The position numbers and the translations under genes were made by a program. 15,282 nt of DNA, taken from Candidatus Methylomirabilota bacterium. Lineage in GTDB: Bacteria; Methylomirabilota; Methylomirabilia; Methylomirabilales; Methylomirabilaceae. Position 1 is the stretch's first letter. Each line of letters begins with the position of its first letter. The DNA is taken from NCBI GenBank assembly GCA_016200385.1, contig JACQEV010000201.1, positions 1 to 15,282 of the forward strand. The letters run 5' to 3'. The notes under the pieces are model-generated. The model made no database searches. It had not been told where the DNA came from and saw only the letters and a list, made by a program, of their open reading frames with translations. Below are positions 6,724-14,174 of the stretch, in pieces.

Positions 6724-7107
6724 ATGCGACAGACGGTAGCGGTAATTATCGGGCAGGTGATCGATCTCGTCTCTGCTCTCGTTGACCTGTTACTGACGTC
6801 GATGATATCTCTTCCTGCGCCTGCCTTCATCGGCATAGCTCTCGTTACCTTCCTGCTGGGCCTGCTCCTTGGCCGGATCTCGAAGCGCAATATCCCGGAA
6901 GCAGTAGAGAATTCAGAAGGAAAGGAAGAGGACCGCGTCGTGCTGGATCTGGAGAAGCTGACTCCGCTTGGCCTGTCCACAGAGGAAGAGGCGGAGACAG
7001 AGGCAATGGATCTCTCCGCCCTACGACCCGAAGAGACGACAGAGAGAACCGCGTCAAGCGATCGGTGGGATCGGCTCCAACAGGGCACTGCCCCCGAAAG
7101 ACAGTAG
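6724..7107 (+). CDS. Small membrane-anchored protein with acidic tail, unknown
   Basis: I do not recognise this 127-residue protein. It has two hydrophobic stretches close together, about residues 5-28 (TVAVIIGQVIDLVSALVDLL) and 33-50 (PAFIGIALVTFLLGLLLG), followed by a positive RISKR that should stay in the cytoplasm. A strongly acidic, low-complexity tail follows (EEDRVVLDLEKL, STEEEAETEAMD, RPEETTER). The design resembles small membrane tethers with a cytosolic tail. ATG 6724 follows GGGAG at a rather short spacing; TTG 6703 is an in-frame alternative adding seven residues. It has no close upstream partner, and a 467-bp leader separates it from the formate dehydrogenase operon, so involvement in that system is not shown. 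Confidence 0.6.
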   Translation: MRQTVAVIIGQVIDLVSALVDLLLTSMISLPAPAFIGIALVTFLLGLLLGRISKRNIPEAVENSEGKEEDRVVLDLEKLTPLGLSTEEEAETEAMDLSALRPEETTERTASSDRWDRLQQGTAPERQ

Positions 7108-7317
7108 CCAAACCCTGTTCGTACATCCCTCGGCCACGGCACGTTCATCGTTCCCCGACGTTCCAGTTGGGCCAGCACCGGCGTCCGGTTCCAGTTCTGA
7201 CCCTGGGATTTCTTTGATAAGGACCCCTATGAATGAGGGAAAAAGTATGTCGTGATTATTATTCGAGTTGTCTGGTATCGGTCAGTATCTACTCACCTCG
7301 GTGGAACAAATTTTTGC

Positions 7318-7346
7318 TTGACAACTCTACGCAAGTTCCATAGATT
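7318..7346 (+). promoter_or_regulatory. Candidate sigma70-type promoter for the fdh operon
   Basis: TTGACA (7318-7323, perfect -35) is followed after exactly 17 bp by TAGATT (7341-7346, 4 of 6 to TATAAT). The predicted start is near 7353, leaving an untranslated leader of about 220 nt before fdhA. A TATAAT at 7441 is an alternative -10 with a shorter leader. Confidence 0.5.
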
Positions 7347-7359
7347 TGATCCAGATCAA
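7346..7359 (+). promoter_or_regulatory. FNR/CRP-family operator, TTGAT-N4-ATCAA
   Basis: TTGATCCAGATCAA is a perfect match to the FNR/ANR/DNR consensus, two 5-bp half-sites around 4 bp. It overlaps the last base of the candidate -10 at 7341-7346 and so would sit on the start point of that promoter. With the downstream TATAAT at 7441 it would lie about 100 bp upstream of the start. The first geometry suggests repression, the second possible distal activation; a class II activator position (-41.5) would need a start near 7394, where I see no good -10. Confidence 0.7.
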
Positions 7360-7574
7360 AAGATTAACCCGACCGTGAGTCCAATCGATGCTCCCATCCC
7401 TTCCAGCTACCGTGTTTCTTCTCCGTGATGCGCCTTCCTCTATAATAACTGTTGTCACGTTCAGTCCATTTGTGTGCAATTCGCCGTCCTGAATAGCGTG
7501 AGTCCGGAACACGTCAATCAAACACTCCAACCCGTCGCCCACTGTGTGTGGATAGAATAGAAAGGAGTTGGGAG

Positions 7575-10500
7575 ATGGCAGTTTCCAGGCGTGACTTCCT
7601 GAAAGTATCAGGGGCTACGACGGCCGGTGCTGCGTTGGGGGGTCTTGCTGGTCTCGGGTTCGACCTGAGGCCTGTACATGCGGCCGCCACGTCGCTTCGC
7701 ATCAAGAACGCGAAGGCCGTTCCCGGGGTCTGTCCCTACTGTGCGGTCGGCTGCGCCCAGCTCATCTATGTGGCGAACAACAAGATCATCGACATCGAGG
7801 GCGACCCAGATTGCCCGCATACCGAGGGTGCGCTCTGCCCGAAGGGCTCTTCGACCTTCCAACTTTCGATCAACGAGACCCGGATCACCAAGCCGATGTA
7901 CCGCGCCCCCGGTAGCGACAAGTGGGAGGAGAAGCCGCTCGATTGGATGATGGATCGGATCGCGCACCTGGCCAAGAAGACACGTGATAAGAGCTTTGTG
8001 GAGCAGGAGAATGGGATCACGGTCAATCGTTGCGACGGTCTCGCGGTCATGGGCTCCTCTGTCCTCGACAACGAAGAGAACTATCTCATCGCCAAGTTAG
8101 CCAGATCGATGGGTGTCGTCTACCTGGAGAATTCCGCCAGGATCTGCCATTCCACCACCGTGCCGGCCTTGGGCACCACCTTCGGCCGCGGCGCAATGAC
8201 GACGAACCTGATCGACGTGATCAACTCCGACGTGATCATGCCCACCTCCAACTGGGCGGAGTGCCATCCGGTCAGCTACAAATGGGTCATGGAGGCGAAG
8301 GGGCGTGGGGCGAAGATCATCCATGTCGATCCCCGGTTCACGCGCACGTCGGCGACGGCAGATATCTGGGCGCCGATCCGCTCCGGGACGAATATCGTCT
8401 ACTTCGGCGGCCTGATCAACTATGCCATTCAGCGCAGGAAGTACTTCCATGATTACGTTGTGGCATTCACCAATGCCTCCTTCCTGATCGACTCCAACTT
8501 TAAGACCCCAACCGACCTCGGCGGCCTGTTCACCGGGTACGAACCGGCCAAGCGGAACTACGACAAGGCCAGTTGGAGATACCAGCTTGACGCCGATGGC
8601 AACGTGAAGCGCGATCCCACCCTGAAGGACCCCAGCTGCGTCTTCCAGCTCCTAAAGCGTCATTACAGCCGCTATACCCCCGAGATGGTGGAGCGGGTCT
8701 GTGGCCTGCCCAAGGCCAAGTTCCTTCAGGTGGCCGATATGTACTGCTCGGCCAGCGGGCCTGACAAGACCGGGACCATCTCCTATGCGCTGCAGCTCAA
8801 CCAGTCGAGCAATGGGGTGCAGCAGATACGCTCGCTCTGTATGCTGCAGCTCGTGCTGGGGAACATTGGCCGCCCTGGAGGAGGCGTCGTCGCCCTTCGC
8901 GGTCACAGCAACGTCCAGGGAGCCACGGACATGGGGACGCTCTATCACATGCTGCCCGGCTACCCGGGGATGCCGATAAGGGATGCGCATCCAACCTTCA
9001 AAGACTTCATCGACAAGGAGACGCCAAAGAGCGGCTACTGGACCACGAAGACCGCCCACGTCATCAGCCAATTGAAGGCGTGGTACGGCGACGCTGCCAC
9101 AAAGGAGAACGACTGGGCGTACGATTACATTCCCAAGCGGGCGAGCGCAGACGATTACTCTCATCAGCATATGCTGGTCGCCATGCTCAAAGGAAAGGTC
9201 AAGGGATTCATCTGTATCGGCCAGAACCCTGCGGTGGACAGCCCCAATTCCCATATGGGACGCTTGGGATTTGCGAAGCTCGACTGGATGGTTGTCCAGG
9301 ACCTGTTTGTCACCGAGACAGCGGAATTCTGGAAGGAGAAAGCGGTCCACGGTAAAGACCAGTCCGTCGATCCAAAGACGATCCAGACCGAGGTGTTTCT
9401 CCTGCCAGGCGCTCCGGCCGCGGAAAAGGACGGGTCGATCACCAATACGATGCGATTGCTCCAGTGGCACAGCAAGGCCGTCGAGCCGCCAGGGGATGCC
9501 AGGTCGGACGCCGCCTTCTTGTACGACTTGGGGCTGCGCTTGAAGAAGCTCTACGCGGGCTCGAAGGCCAAGAAGGACCGCCCGATCCTGGACCTGGTGT
9601 GGAACTACCTGCACGACCCGAAAGATCGGAAGGTCGAGCCGAAGATGGAGCTGGTCCTGAAGGAGGTCAACGGCTACGCGACGCAGGATATCGTGGACAA
9701 GGATGGGAAGGTAGTCCTCAAGAAAGGTCAGCCTGTGCCGGGGTTCGCGGCCCTCAAGGTTGACGGTTCCACCGCGTGCGGCAACTGGATCTATTCCGGG
9801 GTCTATCCTGAAGAGGGGAAGAACCTGGCGGCCCGGCGCGAGAAGGCCACCACCCCAGGCGACTACATGAACCACAACTGGGGCTTTGCCTGGCCGGCCA
9901 ACCGCCGCATCCTCTATAACCGGGCCTCGGCCGATGCTTCGGGCAAGCCATGGAGCGAGAAGAAGAAGCTCATCTGGTGGGACCAGGACCAGAAGAAGTG
10001 GGTCGGAGGCGATGTGCCGGACTTCAAGGCCGATCTGCCGCCCGATGCGCCGAAACTGAAGGAGGGACCGTTCAAGGGGCTGGGCGGGCAGGATGCCTTC
10101 ATCATGCGCCCTGATGGTAAAGGGGCGCTGTTCGGCCCCCTGGCAGACGGGCCTTTCCCCGAACACTATGAGCCATTCGAGTCGCCCACCCACAATCTCC
10201 TCTCCAAGGTGAATACTAACCCGGTGGCCAAGGTCTGGGATATCGGGGACCTGAACAAGCTAGGCAAACCGGATCAGTACCCGATCGTCCTCACCACCTA
10301 CCGCCTGACCGAGCATCACGCTGCCGGCATGTCGCGTCATGTCCCGTGGCTGTCGGCGATGTTCGAGGGCCACTTCGCCGAGATCAGCCACGAGCTGGCG
10401 GAGGAGAGAGGGATCAAGAACGGAGACATGATCACCGTCTCGACCCCGAGGGGCAAGATCCACCTTCGGGCCATGGTGACCGGGCGGTTCCGGCCGTTCA

Positions 10501-10679
10501 TCATTAACGGAAAGAGGGTCCACCATATCGGGATCCCCTGGCACTGGGGCTGGCTGGGCGTGATGCCAAGCGCCATCGGTGACGTGACGAACGACTTGGT
10601 CGCCAGCATCGGCGATCCCACCACATATATCCAGGAGAGCAAAGCGCTCCTCTGCGACGTGAAGAAGGGGGAGGTGTAA
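7575..10679 (+). CDS. fdhA: Formate dehydrogenase catalytic (molybdopterin) subunit, Tat-exported
   Basis: The 1034-residue protein is the catalytic subunit of a membrane-associated formate dehydrogenase of the FdnG/FdoG type. It begins with a twin-arginine signal (SRRDFLKVSG, then an Ala/Gly-rich core to about residue 37), so it is exported folded. A [4Fe-4S] site follows: Cys53, Cys56, Cys60 and Cys88 (VCPYCAVGC ... LCPKG). The Mo/W ligand position is Cys191 in SARICHSTTVPALG, encoded by TGC, where E. coli FdnG has selenocysteine; the next residue is the conserved His192. GRGAMT, the long central molybdopterin region and a C-terminal dinucleotide-binding domain (LTEHHAAGMSRHVPWL onward) complete it; E. 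coli FdnG is of similar size. ATG 7575 has AAAGGAG seven bases before it; an upstream in-frame start would push the Tat motif inward. Downstream are its iron-sulfur and membrane subunits. Confidence 0.95.
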   Translation: MAVSRRDFLKVSGATTAGAALGGLAGLGFDLRPVHAAATSLRIKNAKAVPGVCPYCAVGCAQLIYVANNKIIDIEGDPDCPHTEGALCPKGSSTFQLSINETRITKPMYRAPGSDKWEEKPLDWMMDRIAHLAKKTRDKSFVEQENGITVNRCDGLAVMGSSVLDNEENYLIAKLARSMGVVYLENSARICHSTTVPALGTTFGRGAMTTNLIDVINSDVIMPTSNWAECHPVSYKWVMEAKGRGAKIIHVDPRFTRTSATADIWAPIRSGTNIVYFGGLINYAIQRRKYFHDYVVAFTNASFLIDSNFKTPTDLGGLFTGYEPAKRNYDKASWRYQLDADGNVKRDPTLKDPSCVFQLLKRHYSRYTPEMVERVCGLPKAKFLQVADMYCSASGPDKTGTISYALQLNQSSNGVQQIRSLCMLQLVLGNIGRPGGGVVALRGHSNVQGATDMGTLYHMLPGYPGMPIRDAHPTFKDFIDKETPKSGYWTTKTAHVISQLKAWYGDAATKENDWAYDYIPKRASADDYSHQHMLVAMLKGKVKGFICIGQNPAVDSPNSHMGRLGFAKLDWMVVQDLFVTETAEFWKEKAVHGKDQSVDPKTIQTEVFLLPGAPAAEKDGSITNTMRLLQWHSKAVEPPGDARSDAAFLYDLGLRLKKLYAGSKAKKDRPILDLVWNYLHDPKDRKVEPKMELVLKEVNGYATQDIVDKDGKVVLKKGQPVPGFAALKVDGSTACGNWIYSGVYPEEGKNLAARREKATTPGDYMNHNWGFAWPANRRILYNRASADASGKPWSEKKKLIWWDQDQKKWVGGDVPDFKADLPPDAPKLKEGPFKGLGGQDAFIMRPDGKGALFGPLADGPFPEHYEPFESPTHNLLSKVNTNPVAKVWDIGDLNKLGKPDQYPIVLTTYRLTEHHAAGMSRHVPWLSAMFEGHFAEISHELAEERGIKNGDMITVSTPRGKIHLRAMVTGRFRPFIINGKRVHHIGIPWHWGWLGVMPSAIGDVTNDLVASIGDPTTYIQESKALLCDVKKGEV

Positions 10680-10681
10680 AG

Positions 10682-11464
10682 ATGGCCAGAACCCTTGCGA
10701 TGTTCACCGATACATCGCTCTGTATCGGCTGCCGAGCCTGTGAGGTGGCATGCAAGCAGTGGAACCAGTTGGAGGCGGAGACGCCGCACTGGACCGGGAG
10801 CTACCAGACCAGTCCCCACTTTACCGACAAGACTTGGCGTCACGTCAAGTTCATCGAAAAAAAGGATGAGCGCAACGAGCCCAAGTGGCTCCTTATGAGC
10901 GATGTCTGCAAGCACTGCAACCAGGCCGGCTGCCTTGAGGCCTGCCCGACGGGCGCCATCTACCGCACGCCATTCGGGACGGTGGACATCAGCCAGGATA
11001 TCTGCAACGGCTGCCGGTACTGCGTCTCGGCGTGCCCGTTCGGCGTTGTCGCCTTCAACCACGGGACGGGGCGGGTGAACAAATGCACCTTCTGTGTCGA
11101 TCGGACGTCGGAGGGAATGAAGACCGCCTGCGCCAAGACTTGTCCCACGGATTCGATCGAGTTCGGGTATCGGGACGAACTGGCCGCCAAAGCGAAGAAG
11201 CGTCTGGCCGAGCTGCACGCCAAGGGGGTGAAGGAGGCCATTCTGTACGGCGAGGACGAGAATGGCCCTCTCGGCGGCCTGAACGCCTTCTTCCTCCTTT
11301 TGGACAAGCCGGAGGTCTATGGCCTGCCGGCGGAGCCGACGCTTCCGCAGAAGCCGATCGTCAAAGATGCCGGCCTAAGCGCTGGGGCCGCCATCCTGGT
11401 CGGACTTGGCGCGATCGTCGCCTTCCGGGAGCGAGGTGGCGGAGATAGGGGAGGGGAGGAATAG
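10682..11464 (+). CDS. fdhB: Formate dehydrogenase iron-sulfur subunit
   Basis: The 260-residue protein carries electrons from FdhA to the membrane subunit. Sixteen cysteines in four groups fit four [4Fe-4S] clusters: Cys14/17/20/24 (CIGCRACEVACKQWN), Cys76/79/84/88 (CKHCNQAGCLEACP), Cys108/111/114/118 (CNGCRYCVSACPFG) and Cys135/138/150/154 (CTFC ... CAKTCP). There is no signal peptide, so it should be exported bound to FdhA by the Tat route. A hydrophobic segment near the C-terminus (about 231-248, LSAGAAILVGLGAIVAF) followed by Arg-rich residues is a single anchor, as in FdnH. The start lies two bases after the fdhA stop, with GGGGGAGG inside the end of fdhA (10667-10674). Confidence 0.94.
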   Translation: MARTLAMFTDTSLCIGCRACEVACKQWNQLEAETPHWTGSYQTSPHFTDKTWRHVKFIEKKDERNEPKWLLMSDVCKHCNQAGCLEACPTGAIYRTPFGTVDISQDICNGCRYCVSACPFGVVAFNHGTGRVNKCTFCVDRTSEGMKTACAKTCPTDSIEFGYRDELAAKAKKRLAELHAKGVKEAILYGEDENGPLGGLNAFFLLLDKPEVYGLPAEPTLPQKPIVKDAGLSAGAAILVGLGAIVAFRERGGGDRGGEE

Positions 11465-11477
11465 CTGAGAGAGAGGA

Positions 11478-11514
11478 GCCTGCTCGCAGGCAGGGGGGTC
11501 GCGGGCTAGCCCCT
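11478..11514 (+). other. Intercistronic stem-loop region after fdhB
   Basis: GCCTG (11478-11482), loop CTCG, CAGGC (11487-11491) forms a 5-bp tetraloop hairpin, followed by the palindrome GGGCTAGCCC within 11503-11512. There is no T-tract, so it is not a terminator in the usual sense. It may set different mRNA stability or processing between fdhAB and the downstream genes. Confidence 0.3.
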
Positions 11515-11542
11515 GATAAAAAGTAATGGGAGGGGGGAGCGG

Positions 11543-11818
11543 ATGCAAACCAGCCGTCAAGTGATGGGCATGGTGACGAATGTCGATCTCAAAGAAAGAC
11601 ACGTCCGGCTGAAGGAGGACGACGAGTCGTACTGCACACTTTGTTGCGGCAGCGAGACTCACCTTCTTGGGGAAGAAGAGCCGTTTGCCCTCGATGGCTT
11701 GCTGCCGGGCGACTACATTCGAAGCGAGTGTGTGACGGGCGAAGACGGGAGGCTGCTGGCCTCGAAGATTGTGCTACTCAGGCCTGCCTGGAGAATGCTG
11801 GAAAGCCCCGAGACGTAG
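11543..11818 (+). CDS. Unknown 91-aa Cys protein in the fdh operon
   Basis: I do not recognise a named family. The ribosome binding site GGGAGGGGGGAG (11528-11539) is very strong, so the gene is probably well translated. The layout is beta-rich and OB-fold-like: GMVTNVDLKERHVRLK, then ALDGLLPGDYIRSECV, then GRLLASKIVLLRP. This resembles small domains of the type 'G-V-x-x-V-D ... L-x-P-G-D ... G-x-L-x-A-x-x-I', which are usually secreted, but here there is no signal peptide. Four cysteines are present: CTLCC (Cys31, 34, 35) and Cys63, enough to bind a metal or accept a sulfur. Lying between fdhB and fdhE, it may be a maturation or assembly factor for the enzyme; that is inference from position only. 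Confidence 0.75.
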   Translation: MQTSRQVMGMVTNVDLKERHVRLKEDDESYCTLCCGSETHLLGEEEPFALDGLLPGDYIRSECVTGEDGRLLASKIVLLRPAWRMLESPET

Positions 11819-11900
11819 GTGGCGGTCCGCCATCGCGTGCGAGGAGAAGGGGGCCTAGCCCTCGCGCTGGCGAGTTCGGCCTTGGGCGGGAGTCACATCG

Positions 11901-12746
11901 ATGCTGAAGGATTGTGCATGGGAAGTGATCGCTGCCGCATTCGACAAGGCCCGCGCGAGGCAGCCGGACCTCAAGGAGATGCTCGACTTGTACGAGAAGA
12001 TGGTGAAGCAGCAGCACGACGCGACGGTGAATGTGGACCACAGTTCGTTCGACGAAGCCCTCTTGTTGGACCGATCACGACGCGGCGAGCCACTGCTTCC
12101 GCGTGAGGAGTTTCACATCGATCTCGCCTCCGCTGGAGCACTCTTTCGGAACCTCTGCCGGCTGGTGCAGGACCGAGAAGGCTCGGTGCACGTGGCTGCC
12201 CAGGAGATCGAGTCGGCGCTGGAATCTGAAGCGCTCGACCTTCGGGACCTTCTTCGAGGCACGGTGGCCGAGGAGGGATATCCGTTCGCCGTGGCCGACC
12301 GACTCGCGCTCGACCCCGAGTTACTGAATACCCTTGCCGTAACCAGCATCCGCCCCAGCGTCCAGGCGTGCGCCAAATCCGTCGGAACGCTGGTGGAAAA
12401 TGAGAGATGGCTCAGGGCGATCTGTCCCCTGTGTGGCTCAGAGCCCAAGTTCGCTGAGCTGCGCGGAGAGGACCTTGCCGCATCCAAGTATTTGCACTGC
12501 GGTTTCTGTGGCTGGGCCTGGCCTGCCCGGCGCCTCGCCTGCCATTTTTGCGATAACAAGGATCACAACCGTCTGCAGACGTTCATCATCGAGAATCATC
12601 TGCAGTGCAAGCTTGAGGTGTGTGACGTGTGTCGCCGCTACCTCAAGGTGGTAGACAACAAGGAATTCTTCGGCCTTATCCCGGAGATTGAGGTACTCAT
12701 CACGCCCCATTTGGATTTGGCAGCGATGGGGCGTGGCTATCATTGA
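11901..12746 (+). CDS. fdhE: Formate dehydrogenase accessory protein FdhE
   Basis: The 281-residue protein is a cytoplasmic maturation factor required for active respiratory formate dehydrogenase, known to bind the catalytic subunit. The N-terminal half is helical (LKEMLDLYEKMVKQQHD, GEPLLPREEF, AEEGYPFAVAD). The C-terminal half has four CxxC knuckles in rubredoxin-like pairs: CPLC (175/178), CGFC (200/203), CHFC (214/217) and CDVC (241/244), ending FGLIPEIEVL and DLAAMGRGY. E. coli FdhE (309 aa) shares this design. GGGAG at 11888-11892 precedes ATG 11901. Unusually, the gene sits inside the structural operon between fdhB and the membrane subunit, suggesting coordinated production. A second, broken copy lies downstream. 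Confidence 0.92.
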   Translation: MLKDCAWEVIAAAFDKARARQPDLKEMLDLYEKMVKQQHDATVNVDHSSFDEALLLDRSRRGEPLLPREEFHIDLASAGALFRNLCRLVQDREGSVHVAAQEIESALESEALDLRDLLRGTVAEEGYPFAVADRLALDPELLNTLAVTSIRPSVQACAKSVGTLVENERWLRAICPLCGSEPKFAELRGEDLAASKYLHCGFCGWAWPARRLACHFCDNKDHNRLQTFIIENHLQCKLEVCDVCRRYLKVVDNKEFFGLIPEIEVLITPHLDLAAMGRGYH

Positions 12747-12756
12747 TACCGCTTAA

Positions 12757-12791
12757 TGCGCCCCGATCTTGTGGCGAAGAAGCGGGGCGCA
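12757..12791 (+). other. Strong intercistronic stem-loop after fdhE
   Basis: TGCGCCCCG (12757-12765) and CGGGGCGCA (12783-12791) are perfect 9-bp inverted arms around a 17-nt loop, in which TCTT and AAGA can extend the stem. It starts 11 bp after the fdhE stop and ends 20 bp before the GTG start of the next gene. It lacks a T-tract. It could be an mRNA processing or stability element, or partly control translation of the next gene. Confidence 0.55.
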
Positions 12792-12810
12792 CCATGGCGT
12801 AGGGTGGGCA

Positions 12811-13179
12811 GTGCCGAGAAAAAAGAAGATCGACGAATTGGTCGTGGTTAGGCTCCTGAATGAGGCCAAGGCCCGACTCGACGATCCGGTGGAGTTAAAT
12901 CGAACATTGCGAGAGGTCGCGAAGTTCTTCGACCCTCTGACCGGGAAGGCGATGATCGAGGGCTCCGCTCGGCAGCAGATCGTGATGCTTGCCGAGCGAG
13001 GCAACAAGGCTGAAGCGGTCGCCGCCATCGAACACTACCTTGACACCTATCAGAAGCGAATAGAGCCTAGCTCGTCCCAGACGCTCTCTGCGGAGCAGTG
13101 TGGCGATTCGAAGATCGATCGTGACAGGGAATCCATTCGGGCTGATTTTTCGACATGCCTTTCGACAGTCTCAGGGTGA
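12811..13179 (+). CDS. Unknown 122-aa protein in the fdh operon
   Basis: I do not recognise this protein. It begins with a basic patch (MPRKKKIDE) and looks helical throughout: VRLLNEAKARLDDPVELNRTLREVAKF, GSARQQIVMLAERGNKAEAVAAIEHYLDTYQKRIE. The central part could be a helical-hairpin or TPR-like unit. The final 30 residues are polar with two isolated Cys and may be disordered. GTG 12811 is chosen, with AGGGTGGG just upstream; an earlier in-frame TTG at 12769 would begin inside the stem-loop and add residues of poor composition. It lies between fdhE and fdhC on the same strand, so co-expression with the enzyme is expected. No membrane segment or metal motif is seen; a role in assembly is only a guess. 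Confidence 0.6.
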   Translation: MPRKKKIDELVVVRLLNEAKARLDDPVELNRTLREVAKFFDPLTGKAMIEGSARQQIVMLAERGNKAEAVAAIEHYLDTYQKRIEPSSSQTLSAEQCGDSKIDRDRESIRADFSTCLSTVSG

Positions 13180-13291
13180 GCGGTGTTGCAGAAGCATTGA
13201 AGAGTGCCCGCTCAATCAACTGCTGGCTGGGGTAAGGTGGCCTTTCGAGAGCAACGTGACAGAGGCAAACGCGGGGGAGGAGGGATAGGAC

Positions 13292-14134
13292 ATGGTGCGG
13301 GCGCCAGAGTGGGGGATGTACATCATCTGGTACTTCTTTCTGGGAGGAATCGCTGGTGGTGCCTATTTTATGGCGGCCATCGCTGACAACTTCGGTGGCC
13401 GTCGTGACCGCGAAGTTGCTAAGGTCGGCTATTTCATCGCCTTCCCTTTGGTGATGATCTGCGGGGTTCTGCTGATCCTGGACCTTGGCATGTCCTCGCG
13501 CTTCTTGAATATGGTGAAGATTCTGAAGTTCTGGAACCCGATGTCGCTCGGCGCGTGGGCGGTTGGCGTCTTCGGTGCCTTCAGCTTTGCCTGTGCTCTG
13601 CTGTCGCTTGGCGTCTCCGAGGAGCGGTTGGCCCTGCGGCGGAACGTCGCAAAGGTCGGGAGCTGGTTCGGCTTCTTCCTTGCCGCGTATACCGGCGTGC
13701 TCCTGTCCAACACTGCCCAGCCGATCTGGCGGGACGCACGGTTGATGGGGGCCTTGTTCCTTGCCTCCGGCGCCTCCACCGGACTCGCCTCAATCGCCCT
13801 GATCAGTTATTTTAAAGGGGCGAACCTCGGGGAGAGCTGGTCCAAGCTCAAGAAGGCCGATACGTTTGCCATGGTGGTGGAGCTGGCCCTTCTCGTCGCG
13901 CTCGTCCTGATGCTGGGGCCTTCAGCCAATCCCATCATCAAGGGCAGCTTTGCGCTCCCCTTCTGGGGAGGGCTCGTCGTATTGGGGCTGGTCGTCCCGC
14001 TTGGGCTCAGCTTCGTCAAGCCCGGCGATGGGAAGGAGCGGACCGCTGGCGGCACGATGGCCATCGCGTCAGTGCTGATCCTGATCGGGGGCTTCCTGCT
14101 CCGATACGTTGTCATCATGGCCGGCCAGTTATAG
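13292..14134 (+). CDS. fdhC: NrfD/PsrC-like membrane subunit of formate dehydrogenase
   Basis: The 280-residue protein is a polytopic NrfD-family subunit, expected to link the iron-sulfur subunit to the quinone pool. Eight hydrophobic segments are visible at about 9-31, 46-66, 85-107, 123-140, 150-173, 191-209, 222-242 and 253-275. Typical NrfD features are APEWGMYIIWYFFLGGIAGGAYF at the start, the LDLGMSSRF stretch after the second segment, WNPMSLGAW, and GVLLSNTAQPIW around the fourth. No heme-ligand pattern of the FdnI cytochrome b type is present, so this enzyme uses a heme-free membrane subunit. AGGAGGG at 13278-13284 precedes ATG 13292. It is the last intact gene of the operon, followed by a clear terminator. 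The symbol fdhC is positional; some annotations would use nrfD. Confidence 0.9.
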   Translation: MVRAPEWGMYIIWYFFLGGIAGGAYFMAAIADNFGGRRDREVAKVGYFIAFPLVMICGVLLILDLGMSSRFLNMVKILKFWNPMSLGAWAVGVFGAFSFACALLSLGVSEERLALRRNVAKVGSWFGFFLAAYTGVLLSNTAQPIWRDARLMGALFLASGASTGLASIALISYFKGANLGESWSKLKKADTFAMVVELALLVALVLMLGPSANPIIKGSFALPFWGGLVVLGLVVPLGLSFVKPGDGKERTAGGTMAIASVLILIGGFLLRYVVIMAGQL

Positions 14135-14174
14135 GAGGGTCTGCGAACTATCCCTTTGTCGTGAATCAGATTAA

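Larger units (their letters stand above)
7108..7574. other. 467-bp intergenic leader of the formate dehydrogenase operon
   Basis: No gene is supported on either strand. The stretch is more AT-rich than its surroundings from about 7200 on. It contains the promoter candidate and FNR-type palindrome annotated separately, a direct repeat GTTCCAGTT at 7160-7168 and 7188-7196, and an isolated perfect TATAAT at 7441-7446 with no good -35. It ends in a strong ribosome binding site, AAAGGAG at 7561-7567. Confidence 0.6.

Noticed and set aside
7160..7196. Direct repeat GTTCCAGTT as an attachment site or operator pair
   Set aside because: Two 9-bp copies 28 bp apart may be chance; there is no integrase, tRNA or conserved geometry nearby.
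7302..7317. Sigma54-like promoter (TGGAAC ... TTGC) upstream of fdhA
   Set aside because: The GG and GC elements are 11 bp apart rather than the required 10, and the -24 box has an A in place of the usual C; sigma54 promoters tolerate spacing changes poorly.
8145..8150. Possible selenocysteine codon in fdhA
   Set aside because: The position equivalent to E. coli Sec196 is encoded TGC (Cys191), not TGA, and the reading frame has no internal TGA.
8652..10193. 513-codon open frame on the - strand inside fdhA
   Set aside because: It is the antisense shadow of a strongly supported catalytic subunit, without a ribosome binding site or recognisable protein motifs.
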